48,222 nucleotides of DNA from JASGDC01 sp047606545 (GTDB lineage: Bacteria > Actinomycetota > Actinomycetes > Actinomycetales > Micrococcaceae). This document shows positions 1-7,730 of this stretch, one piece after another. Each line of letters begins with the position of its first letter. Position 1 is the stretch's first letter. The notes beneath the pieces are model-generated. The model was not told the DNA's origin. It saw only the letters and a list, made by a program, of their open reading frames with translations, and made no database searches. Made by a program: the position numbers and the translations under genes. The stretch spans positions 1 to 48,222 of the forward strand of contig JASGEI010000013.1 in the NCBI GenBank assembly GCA_047606545.1. Direction: 5' to 3'.

Positions 1-2
1 AG

Positions 3-239
3 TCAACAGCAAATGATAAGCTACCAAGCTTTGATCAAGTTAAAGGCGGAGCTCAAACTGTAGCCAGTGGTGCACAAACCGGATTCGGTAAACTAAAGGC
101 TCTAGTTGAAAAAGCAATAGAAAACCGTAGCAATTCAATAATTGATGCAGAGGAAATTCATGGCGATGCTGAATTGAAAACTAGTAATCAACCACTTGCT
201 GAAGCTGACCAAGTTGAACGCAAACCAAAAGATAACTAA
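3..239 (+). CDS. Hypothetical protein, 3' end only
   Basis: An open frame enters from the left edge of the window and runs 78 codons to a TAA at 237-239. The visible C terminus is hydrophilic and charged (it ends ERKPKDN), with no membrane segment or catalytic motif that I recognise. The stop codon abuts the stop codon of the convergent O-methyltransferase (TAA at 237-239, then TTA at 240-242), so the two genes meet with no spacer. Function unknown; the start lies outside the window. Confidence 0.6.
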   Translation, partial: STANDKLPSFDQVKGGAQTVASGAQTGFGKLKALVEKAIENRSNSIIDAEEIHGDAELKTSNQPLAEADQVERKPKDN

Positions 240-908
240 TTAAAGCTTCCGTCTAATCATCATAAAGCCATCCCAGCCCTTGGCGCCCACAGTCTGTAAG
301 ACTGTAACGTCAAGCTCAGGGTGGCTTTTGATTTGCTTATAAAGATTTTTTAAACCATGAATACTTACTTTACGTTCTGGAACATCAGCTAAGATTGCCC
401 CTTGACGGATTGTATTATCGATAATGATTGTAGAATTTTCATGACTAAGTTTTAACGCAAGCTCCAAATATTCTGGATAACTCTGTTTATCTGCATCAAC
501 AAAAATAAAATCAAAAGCTGGTTCTGCCTTCTCAAGCAGCTGGTGCATTACCTCTGCCGCTCGTCCATGATGCAAAATTACTTTATCTTTCAAATCTGGA
601 TGTGAGAAAGACTTCTTCGCAACTTTGACATGACTTTCCCGAGATTCAATTGTATGCACCACACCATTTTCAGGTACAGCAGTAGCAAACCAGCTAGTGC
701 TGTACCCAGCAAGAGTTCCTAACTCTAGAACTCGTTTTGCTTTAATAAGTTGACATTGCATTGCCAAGAACTTACCTTGCAAACTAGTTACCTCTATTGG
801 TGGCATATCAGCCTTTTCAGCAACTTCGCGTACCCAAATACAACTTTTGGGTTCAGTAACTAGCTGTCCTGCTAAGAAATCGTCAACTGCTTCCCACTTT
901 TCTTCCAT
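240..908 (-). CDS. SAM-dependent O-methyltransferase (family 3, catechol/caffeoyl-CoA type)
   Basis: Class I methyltransferase, likely acting on a small hydroxylated substrate with a divalent metal. The SAM-binding motif I reads VLELGTLAGYSTSW and is followed by an acidic end of beta 2 (HTIES). The metal and substrate region is FDFIFVDADKQSYPEYL. The closing IIIDNTIRQGAI stretch is typical of the family. A longer frame begins at 977, but its first 23 codons look non-family and the actinobacterial homologues start near MEEKWEAVDDFL, so I place the start at the ATG of 906-908. Only a weak AAAGG precedes it. The substrate cannot be told from the sequence. Confidence 0.85.
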   Translation of the reverse strand: MEEKWEAVDDFLAGQLVTEPKSCIWVREVAEKADMPPIEVTSLQGKFLAMQCQLIKAKRVLELGTLAGYSTSWFATAVPENGVVHTIESRESHVKVAKKSFSHPDLKDKVILHHGRAAEVMHQLLEKAEPAFDFIFVDADKQSYPEYLELALKLSHENSTIIIDNTIRQGAILADVPERKVSIHGLKNLYKQIKSHPELDVTVLQTVGAKGWDGFMMIRRKL

Positions 909-1037
909 GCCTTTAAGGATAACTAACCTAACTGAAACCACCAAGCTACACATACAAAAGGGATTCCTCCAACGCATACTAGAGAGAATTCATAACTAAC
1001 TAGTGTTTTATGGGGAATCCACTTATTTACCAGAATA

Positions 1038-1787
1038 CTATAGAGTTTTAACAAAGACTTTAATGCCTTCATTCAAAAGTTTTACAGTACCTTCTTCATG
1101 TTTGTCATAAGTTTTAGTAAAACGCTTATCATCAACGTACATTTGTCCTAAGCCCTTATAACTTTCTGCATCAGGCGTCCAAGAATGTTTAATCCAAGCA
1201 TAATGATCTTTTACAATATCCTGAACTTCTGCACTTTCAGGTTCTATTCCTGCACGCTTAGCTCTAGCTAAACGTTCCACAATGTCTTCATGCTCCTGCA
1301 TGAATGCTTGCCGTTCTTGCTTAGACATTGCATTAAATTTCTTTTCACTAGACTCGACCTTGTCTTTACCCCAACGATCAATTGCTTCGCCACGGTAACG
1401 ACTATGGTCAAAACCATCAAATATCTCTTTAGTTTCCATCTTTTTCCCTTTTATTAACATTTCCTTAGTCCTAGCAACAGTTTCAGCAAGTTGCTGCATC
1501 CGCTTACTTTCAGCTAGTAACCAAGTGTAGTGTTCCTCCAAAACAGTCAGCTGATCCTTTTCGCCAGTTAATATCCGTTTAATTTCGATCAAAGGCACAT
1601 CCTGCTGACGAAATAACAAAATTTGCTGTAATTTCAGCATTTCATCTTTACCGTAGTAACGAATTCCACCGCTTTTTACCAAGATAGGCTCTAACAAACC
1701 AATCTTGTGATAATGGCGTAAAGCTCGAGAAGTTACTCCAGTCATTTTTACCACTTCTGCTGTGCTGTGGATAAAATCTCTCTTCAT
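1038..1787 (-). CDS. TipA-like MerR-family regulator with TipAS ligand-binding domain
   Basis: About 249 residues, close to TipAL of Streptomyces. An N-terminal MerR winged helix (STAEVVKMTGVTSRALRHYHKIGLL, split by the turn near residue 20) is followed by a dimerisation coiled coil (about residues 75-118). The C-terminal TipAS-like domain (about 120-249) carries the typical DGFDHSRYRGEAIDRWG-like entry. TipAS domains bind thiopeptide-type antibiotics, so a drug-sensing activator is likely. The frame can start at GTG 1793, but the ATG at 1787 has a TATTAT box exactly 7 nt upstream, which favours a leaderless ATG start. No obvious resistance gene is adjacent, apart from the O-methyltransferase downstream on the same strand. 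Confidence 0.88.
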   Translation of the reverse strand: MKRDFIHSTAEVVKMTGVTSRALRHYHKIGLLEPILVKSGGIRYYGKDEMLKLQQILLFRQQDVPLIEIKRILTGEKDQLTVLEEHYTWLLAESKRMQQLAETVARTKEMLIKGKKMETKEIFDGFDHSRYRGEAIDRWGKDKVESSEKKFNAMSKQERQAFMQEHEDIVERLARAKRAGIEPESAEVQDIVKDHYAWIKHSWTPDAESYKGLGQMYVDDKRFTKTYDKHEEGTVKLLNEGIKVFVKTL

Positions 1788-1794
1788 ACTCACG

Positions 1795-1832
1795 ATAATA
1801 ACGTTACGGGTTTACCTTGCGTTAAGCGCAAG
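1795..1832 (-). promoter_or_regulatory. Promoter and probable MerR operator of the TipA-like gene
   Basis: On the minus strand a -10 like TATTAT (1795-1800) sits 7 nt before the ATG at 1787. A perfect dyad CTTGCG-N5-CGCAAG covers 1816-1832 near the -35 region, with one further near-match at each flank (ACCTTGCG against CACTTGCG). MerR regulators bind such CTT/AAG dyads in their own promoters, so autoregulation is the simplest reading. Binding is inferred. Confidence 0.5.
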
Positions 1833-1897
1833 TGGAAAAAGAAAACTTTTTACTATTTATGCAAAACGTGTCCATAAATTTTAAAAGTATCCTTAGC

Positions 1898-1959
1898 AAA
1901 TACATACATTTTTCTCAATTTCATGCAAAATTTCGTATGTATTTGAGGAAAATGTATGT
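1898..1959. repeat. Composite palindromic element, copy 1
   Basis: Two alternative pairings overlap here. A perfect 10-bp pair is AAATACATAC (1898-1907) with GTATGTATTT (1935-1944). A 17-bp pair with one mismatch is 1902-1918 with 1943-1959. The right arm carries GTATGT twice, 19 bp apart. A related element lies at 47863-47916, and a comparable layout with different sequence at 14493-14556. There is no coding potential and no U-tract, so it is not a standard terminator. Confidence 0.6.
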
Positions 1960-2013
1960 GCTTACTTCCAATAAAAATACTTATGGAGCAAGTGAAAAGT
2001 TTACTTGAAATGA

Positions 2014-2047
2014 AAAAGCGGAGTTCTCTTACGAGAACTCCGCTTTT
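2014..2047 (-). terminator. Rho-independent terminator of sucCD
   Basis: A perfect 15-bp stem (AAAAGCGGAGTTCTC at 2014-2028 and its complement at 2033-2047) with a TTAC loop lies 20 nt past the sucD stop. On the minus strand it ends in a run of U. The A/T-flanked stem could also work in the other direction. Confidence 0.92.
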
Positions 2048-2066
2048 ATGATTAGGGGATTGGGTT

Positions 2067-2954
2067 TTAAGACTTTTTGTATATCTTACGAAGTAGTTCA
2101 GCAGTTTCAGTAGGTGTCTTACCAACTTTAACGCCTGCTGCTTCCAAAGCTTCTTTCTTAGCTTGTGCAGTACCAGCTGAACCAGAGACAATCGCACCTG
2201 CATGGCCCATTGTCTTACCTTCTGGAGCTGTGAAACCTGCTACATAACCAACGACTGGCTTCTTGACATTCTTCTTGATGTATTCTGCAGCTCGCTCTTC
2301 AGCATCACCACCGATTTCACCAATCATTACGATTGCTTCAGTGTCGTCATCAGCTTCAAAAGCTTCTAGTGCATCGATGTGTGTAGTTCCCACGACTGGG
2401 TCACCGCCAATACCAATAGCTGTAGAGAATCCAATATCACGTAGTTCGTACATCATCTGGTATGTTAAAGTACCAGACTTAGAAACTAAGCCAATAGGAC
2501 CTTTACCGGTAATTGTAGCTGGTGTAATTCCTGCAAGAGCTTCCTCTGGAGTGATAATACCAGGGCAGTTAGGACCGATAATACGAGTCTTATTGCCCTT
2601 CTTTTCTGCATAAGCCCAAAATTCTGCTGTATCCTGAACTGGAATACCTTCAGTAATAACTACTACGAGACCAATCTCAGCATCAATAGCTTCGATTACT
2701 GCATCTTTAGCAAATGCCGGTGGTACGAATACGATTGAAGTATCAGCATCAGTTTCCTTCATAGCTTCTTTTACAGTGCCATAAACTGGAAGAGTTTTAC
2801 CTTCATGCTCTACTTCAGTACCAGCTTTACGAGCGTTAACACCACCAACGATGTTAGTGCCGGCTTTAAGCATCAAAGGAGTATGCTTAGTACCTTCACC
2901 ACCAGTAATACCTTGGACGATAACTACTGAATCTTTGTTTAGAAAAATTGACAT
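2067..2954 (-). CDS. sucD: Succinyl-CoA ligase, alpha subunit
   Basis: SucD with SucC converts succinyl-CoA to succinate with substrate-level formation of ATP or GTP in the citric acid cycle. The 295 residues are full family length. Visible are the N-terminal CoA-binding Rossmann fold (VIVQGITGGEGTKH), the central GPNCPGIITP motif, the ligase domain GLVSKSGTLTY, and the phosphorylated histidine His251 in GHAGAIVSG. It starts with ATG at 2954, only 6 nt after the sucC stop. Its Shine-Dalgarno AGGAAAG overlaps the end of sucC, so the two are translationally coupled. Confidence 0.98.
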   Translation of the reverse strand: MSIFLNKDSVVIVQGITGGEGTKHTPLMLKAGTNIVGGVNARKAGTEVEHEGKTLPVYGTVKEAMKETDADTSIVFVPPAFAKDAVIEAIDAEIGLVVVITEGIPVQDTAEFWAYAEKKGNKTRIIGPNCPGIITPEEALAGITPATITGKGPIGLVSKSGTLTYQMMYELRDIGFSTAIGIGGDPVVGTTHIDALEAFEADDDTEAIVMIGEIGGDAEERAAEYIKKNVKKPVVGYVAGFTAPEGKTMGHAGAIVSGSAGTAQAKKEALEAAGVKVGKTPTETAELLRKIYKKS

Positions 2955-2960
2955 TACTAC

Positions 2961-4130
2961 CTACTTTCCTGCCGCTAATTCAGCAGCTTTATCTGCGCCT
3001 TCATCCATTGTTTCAGCAAGCGTAACTAATGGATGGTTAGCTGCAGCAAGAATCTTACGACCTTCTTCTACGCTGTTACCATCTAGACGCACTACCAATG
3101 GTTTAGATGCAGAATCACCTAGGATTTCTAGGGCTTTCACAATACCTGTTGCAACTGCATCACAAGCAGTAATACCACCAAATACGTTTACAAATACACT
3201 CTTAACTTGCTCATCGCCAAGGATTACATCAAGACCGTTTGCCATAACCTCTGCTGATGCTCCGCCTCCAATGTCAAGGAAGTTAGCTGGCTTCACATTA
3301 TCGTGATTTTCACCCGCATAAGCAACAACATCTAAAGTACTCATCACTAGACCAGCACCGTTACCAATAACGCCAACTTCACCATCAAGCTTTACATAGT
3401 TAAGACCAAGACCTTTAGCTTTTTCTTCTAAAGGATCTGCGGCAGTTTTATCTTGTAGTTCTTCATGATCTTTATGACGGAAATCTGCGTTATCGTCAAG
3501 AGAAACTTTACCGTCAAGGGCGATAACTTCACCGTCACCAGTCTGAACTAATGGGTTGACCTCTACCAAAGTAGCGTCTTCTTCTTTGAATACTGTCCAT
3601 AGTTTTTCAAGAACTGGAGCTACCTTTTTACCAGTTTCATCGTCAAACTTAGCTTCTTTAACAATCTTCTCTGCAGTTTCAGCATCGATACCAGTTAGTG
3701 GATTAACTTCGACTTTCGCTAGAGCTTCTGGCTTTTCAACTGCCAGTTTCTCAATTTCCATACCACCTTCAACGCTACACATAGCTAAGTAAGTACGGTT
3801 AGCACGGTCTAGTAATACTGAGAAGTAGTACTCTTCAGCGATGTCGGCACCTTCGGCAATCATCACTTTTTTAACTGTGTGACCTTTGATGTCCATCCCT
3901 AAGATGTCTTTTGCATACTGCTGAGCTTCATCAGGTGTCTTCGCAACTTTTACACCGCCAGCTTTACCACGGCCACCAATTTTAACCTGCGCTTTAACGA
4001 CAGTTACGCCACCGCCAAGCTTTTCAGCTGCTTTCTTTGCATCTTCTGGAGTATCAACAGTGATACCTTTAAGCACTGGAACTCCATGTTTTTCAAACAT
4101 GTCCCGCGCTTGATATTCAAATAGATCCAC
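2961..4130 (-). CDS. sucC: Succinyl-CoA ligase, beta subunit
   Basis: 389 residues, full length, beginning with the family-typical MDLFEYQARDMFEKHGVPV. An ATP-grasp domain occupies about residues 1-235 (glycine-rich loop KIGGRGKAGGVK, and VEVNPLV for metal binding). The C-terminal ligase domain holds NGAGLVMSTLD and the GGGAS and VFVNVFGGI motifs. The start is GTG at 4130, preceded by a strong AAGAAGGG Shine-Dalgarno 6 nt upstream. First gene of the sucC-sucD operon. Confidence 0.98.
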   Translation of the reverse strand: MDLFEYQARDMFEKHGVPVLKGITVDTPEDAKKAAEKLGGGVTVVKAQVKIGGRGKAGGVKVAKTPDEAQQYAKDILGMDIKGHTVKKVMIAEGADIAEEYYFSVLLDRANRTYLAMCSVEGGMEIEKLAVEKPEALAKVEVNPLTGIDAETAEKIVKEAKFDDETGKKVAPVLEKLWTVFKEEDATLVEVNPLVQTGDGEVIALDGKVSLDDNADFRHKDHEELQDKTAADPLEEKAKGLGLNYVKLDGEVGVIGNGAGLVMSTLDVVAYAGENHDNVKPANFLDIGGGASAEVMANGLDVILGDEQVKSVFVNVFGGITACDAVATGIVKALEILGDSASKPLVVRLDGNSVEEGRKILAAANHPLVTLAETMDEGADKAAELAAGK

Positions 4131-4215
4131 GTCTGACCCTTCTTATCGTAATTTTATATTTAAGCAATCATCGCTTAAACTTAGTCTAACTTATATGCCT
4201 TGGTTTACCAAAGGT

Positions 4216-6531
4216 TTAAGCCTTCTCTAGCGGCGCATAACGCAACAAAAGTCGCTTCTCACCTGCACTATTAAATTTAATCTTTGCAACCGTTTTATCA
4301 CCACTACCTTCAAGATTAATGACTGTACCTAAACCAAACTTAGCGTGTTTAACTTGTTCTCCGACTTTAACATCCAAAACTTTACGATTCGGATCAATAC
4401 TAAAGTTAGTGATAGAACGCTTGTTACCTCTGCTAACTGGAGCCTTAGTCGCACTAAAACTATTCCCAAAGTTTGAGTTACTACGGTAACTAGTTTGCAC
4501 AGAAGTAAACTGACTGCCACCCACCCGTTTCCATTCGATTAGATGCTCTGGGAACTCTTCCAAAAATTGGCTTGGGGGATTATATTGTGGTTGCCCCCAA
4601 AGGCTACGCTGCTCAGACCTAGTTAAATATAAGCGTTTCTCAGCACGAGTAAAACCTACATAAGCTAACCGTCGTTCTTCATATAGCTCTTTTTGGTCAT
4701 AAAGTGAACGAGAATGTGGGAAAATTGTATGTTCCATACCAGTTAAAAAAACCACCGGGAATTCTAGACCCTTTGCAGTATGCAAAGTCATCAAGGCTAC
4801 CATACCACCTTGCTTTGCTTGAGCAATTGCTTCTTGCTCATCTTTACTAGCATCGTCTGGCACATCTGGAATTTGATCTGCATCAGCTACTAAAGCTACC
4901 TGTTCTAAGAAACCATCAAGAGTTGCTTCTTCATTTTCTCTCTCATATTCTTTAATAACAGCTATCAGCTCGGATAAGTTATCTACTCGAGATTCATCTT
5001 GTGGGTCTTTGCTTTCACGTAACTTCTTTAAGTATTCGGTCTGTTCTAACACTGCTTCAAGTGCTGCCGCAGGTCCTGCACTTTCTGCTGTTTCACGCAA
5101 TTCTTCAAGTAATTGACCAAACGCTTTGGCCAATTTAACACCTCGAGTAGCTAAATATTGATTTTGATCTGCTTCAAGTAACGCATTGTAAAAACTCATC
5201 TCATAACGTTCTGCATAGACGGATAACTTATTTTCAGCAGTAGCCCCAATCCCACGTTTTGGCTCATTTAAAATTCTACGTAAACTAACCTCATCATCAG
5301 TATTTGCTAATACACGCAAATACGCCAAAGCGTCTTTAATCTCTTTACGTTCATAAAATCTAGTACCACCAATCACTTTATATGGGATACCGACTCGCAT
5401 TAAAATCTCTTCTAGAGCACGAGATTGAGCGTTAGTACGGTAGAAAATGGCAACATTTCCTGGTTTTATACCTTCATCAATCACCAACCTATCAATCTCT
5501 TCAGCAATGAACTGAGCTTCATCATGCTCATTTTCACCGACATAGCCAATAATCGGTGCACCACTGCCAGCAGCTGTCCAAAGACTCTTTTCTTTACGAT
5601 CTCCATTTTTAGAAATAACAGCATTTGCTGCATCTAAAATATTTTGCGTAGAACGATAGTTTTGTTCTAGCAACATGGTTACAGCATTTGGAAAGTCTTT
5701 TCCGAACTCAGTGATGTTACGGACATCAGCACCACGAAAAGCATAAATAGACTGATCTGCATCCCCCACTACCGTTAATTCTGGAGCTTTAACTGCACCA
5801 TCACTACTATCTTTAACTAGCTCTTGAATTAAAGTGTACTGTGCATGGTTCGTATCCTGATACTCATCAACTAGTATGTGCCGGAAACGACGTCGATATG
5901 CGTCAGCAACTGCTGGAAATACTCGGAAAATATTGACTACATTCATAATTAAGTCATCAAAGTCCATCGCATTAGCATTGCGTAGCCGCTGCTGATAATT
6001 GCGGTAAACTTCTGCCAAAGCTCGCTCTTTTGGATCATTATAATTAGCTTGGTTGGCATTAGTATCTTCATCAATTAACCGGTTTTTCAAATCTGAAATA
6101 CGATAAGAAAAAGTACGCGGATTAAACTGTTTAGTATCAAGATTTAAATCTTTAATTACCATTGTCAACAACCGCTGAGCATCCTGAGCATCGTAGATTG
6201 TGAAGTTAGATTTTAGCCCCACATTCTTAGCTTCATAACGCAAAATTCGCACACAAGTAGAGTGAAAGGTAGAAATCCACATACTTTGGGATCTATCACC
6301 AACTAATTTCTCAATACGACTACGCATTTCAGCAGCAGCCTTATTAGTAAAGGTAATTGCTAAGATTTCTCCTGGCAATGCCTGCTTAGTATCTAATAAA
6401 TAAGCAATACGATTCGTTAAAACTCTAGTCTTACCTGAACCAGCACCTGCCACAATTACTAGTGGGGTGCCAATGTGTGTTACTGCTGCAGCCTGCTGTG
6501 GATTAAGGCCTTCAAGAAGTGGATGAGTCAT
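4216..6531 (-). CDS. pcrA: ATP-dependent DNA helicase of the UvrD/PcrA family
   Basis: 771-residue superfamily 1A 3'-5' helicase for DNA repair and displacement of bound proteins. Motif Q (LNPQQAAAV), Walker A AGAGSGKT (28-35), motif II VDEYQDTNHAQY, motif III GDADQSIYAFRGA, motif IV (QNYRSTQNIL), motif V MTLHTAKGLEFPVVF and motif VI EERRLAYVGFTRA are all present. The C terminus (GEQVKHAKFGLGTVI) is the Tudor-like domain that contacts RNA polymerase in PcrA. The sucC-pcrA neighbourhood is, as I recall, also seen in corynebacteria. ATG start at 6531. Confidence 0.97.
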   Translation of the reverse strand: MTHPLLEGLNPQQAAAVTHIGTPLVIVAGAGSGKTRVLTNRIAYLLDTKQALPGEILAITFTNKAAAEMRSRIEKLVGDRSQSMWISTFHSTCVRILRYEAKNVGLKSNFTIYDAQDAQRLLTMVIKDLNLDTKQFNPRTFSYRISDLKNRLIDEDTNANQANYNDPKERALAEVYRNYQQRLRNANAMDFDDLIMNVVNIFRVFPAVADAYRRRFRHILVDEYQDTNHAQYTLIQELVKDSSDGAVKAPELTVVGDADQSIYAFRGADVRNITEFGKDFPNAVTMLLEQNYRSTQNILDAANAVISKNGDRKEKSLWTAAGSGAPIIGYVGENEHDEAQFIAEEIDRLVIDEGIKPGNVAIFYRTNAQSRALEEILMRVGIPYKVIGGTRFYERKEIKDALAYLRVLANTDDEVSLRRILNEPKRGIGATAENKLSVYAERYEMSFYNALLEADQNQYLATRGVKLAKAFGQLLEELRETAESAGPAAALEAVLEQTEYLKKLRESKDPQDESRVDNLSELIAVIKEYERENEEATLDGFLEQVALVADADQIPDVPDDASKDEQEAIAQAKQGGMVALMTLHTAKGLEFPVVFLTGMEHTIFPHSRSLYDQKELYEERRLAYVGFTRAEKRLYLTRSEQRSLWGQPQYNPPSQFLEEFPEHLIEWKRVGGSQFTSVQTSYRSNSNFGNSFSATKAPVSRGNKRSITNFSIDPNRKVLDVKVGEQVKHAKFGLGTVINLEGSGDKTVAKIKFNSAGEKRLLLRYAPLEKA

Positions 6532-6604
6532 AGTATTACCAGCTTAACAATAAGCTAGGACAAAATTTACCAGAACAAATAATAAATATACACTTCTTTT
6601 AAGA

Positions 6605-7675
6605 TCAATGTCTTCGGATTTCAGTATCTATTACTCCACAAATAGTTAAAATAAATATTAACGACAAACAAATAAAATGAAACTTCTTATGGTTCATTAA
6701 AATAGCGACATATTCTCTAAGTAACGCATTCCATATGAAATAACGACTTGTACGAGCTCCTATACCATCAATATTTTTCCCTACTAAACGTGCATATCCA
6801 GCTGCACGGAAAACATGATAATCACTAGTTGCAAAAATCCCTTGGTTTAGAGGTATTCCCCGTCTATTGAGAATTTCTTTAGAAAAAACCATATTTTGAT
6901 AGGTATTTTTAGATTGGTCTTCTTCTACAATTAAATCTTTTGGATATTGCGTAGTAATCGCATAATCACGCATTGCCTTGCTTTCAGGAATTGTTTCATC
7001 AGCGCCCTGGCCTCCAGACATAATAAGTAATGGAGCCATATTATTTTTCAATATTTGCTTATTGGCAAAATCTAGAGCAACATCAATCCGTGATTTTAAT
7101 AAAGGCGATAATTCAGATCCGTTAAGCAACCCTGCACCAAGGACAATAATGTACTTTTGATTATATTTCGGACGCAATAGTAGATAAAGCAAAAAAGACA
7201 TGACGAAGTTAAACAACCAGAAGACAAAATAGGCAAATAGTGCACTGCTTAAATAAAGAATTCCATTTGCCAGCCAACGAGGGAGTATCTGTTCAAATAA
7301 CTTAAAAAGAAATGGTGAAAAAACTAAATAAACCCCTAACAATAAAGTTAATGAATTTCCTAATGAATGACTCTCTCGTCGCCAAACTATCGCCGCATTC
7401 CAAAGCAGTAAAATACCCATGGAAGCTGCAAGTACCGTGATTATGGAAAATATTACAAGAGCCAGCCCAAACCAAACATGCAATACAAACTTGTTATCTA
7501 GTAAAAACAAACTTGCAGTTACTGCCATGCTAAAGCTAAATAATAGTGCCGTTGCGAGCATTCCATTTAGCAAACGTACTTTATTTGTTTTGAAACTAAA
7601 ATATAAGCATATACCTATAATCAAGGTTTCTAGCCAAAATAATAGTGCTACATTACTATGTATCAACTGTTCCAA
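6605..7675 (-). CDS. Multi-pass membrane protein with a DUF218 (YdcF/SanA/ElyC) domain
   Basis: 356 residues. The N-terminal half holds about five hydrophobic segments (residues about 8-180). The soluble DUF218 domain follows: YIIVLGAGLLNG, LLIMSGGQG, E-x-KAM and the late SDYHVFRAAGYAR. One more membrane helix (HFICLSLIFILTICGVI) closes the protein. DUF218 proteins such as SanA and ElyC affect envelope integrity, but their reaction is not settled. The start is a TTG at 7675 with GAGAATGCC just upstream; no better start is visible. It lies 73 bp upstream of pcrA on the same strand. Confidence 0.88.
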   Translation of the reverse strand: MEQLIHSNVALLFWLETLIIGICLYFSFKTNKVRLLNGMLATALLFSFSMAVTASLFLLDNKFVLHVWFGLALVIFSIITVLAASMGILLLWNAAIVWRRESHSLGNSLTLLLGVYLVFSPFLFKLFEQILPRWLANGILYLSSALFAYFVFWLFNFVMSFLLYLLLRPKYNQKYIIVLGAGLLNGSELSPLLKSRIDVALDFANKQILKNNMAPLLIMSGGQGADETIPESKAMRDYAITTQYPKDLIVEEDQSKNTYQNMVFSKEILNRRGIPLNQGIFATSDYHVFRAAGYARLVGKNIDGIGARTSRYFIWNALLREYVAILMNHKKFHFICLSLIFILTICGVIDTEIRRH

Positions 7676-7730
7676 GGCATTCTCTGTTCCTAAATACTTA
7701 CTTTAAATAAATATTCATGTTCGTTACAAA

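Noticed and set aside
1853..2203. Minus-strand frame of 116 codons
   Set aside because: It runs through the composite palindrome, the sucCD terminator and into sucD in another frame.
2263..3792. Plus-strand frames opposite sucD and sucC (2263-2613, 2851-3306, 3556-3792)
   Set aside because: They are shadows of strongly conserved genes on the minus strand.
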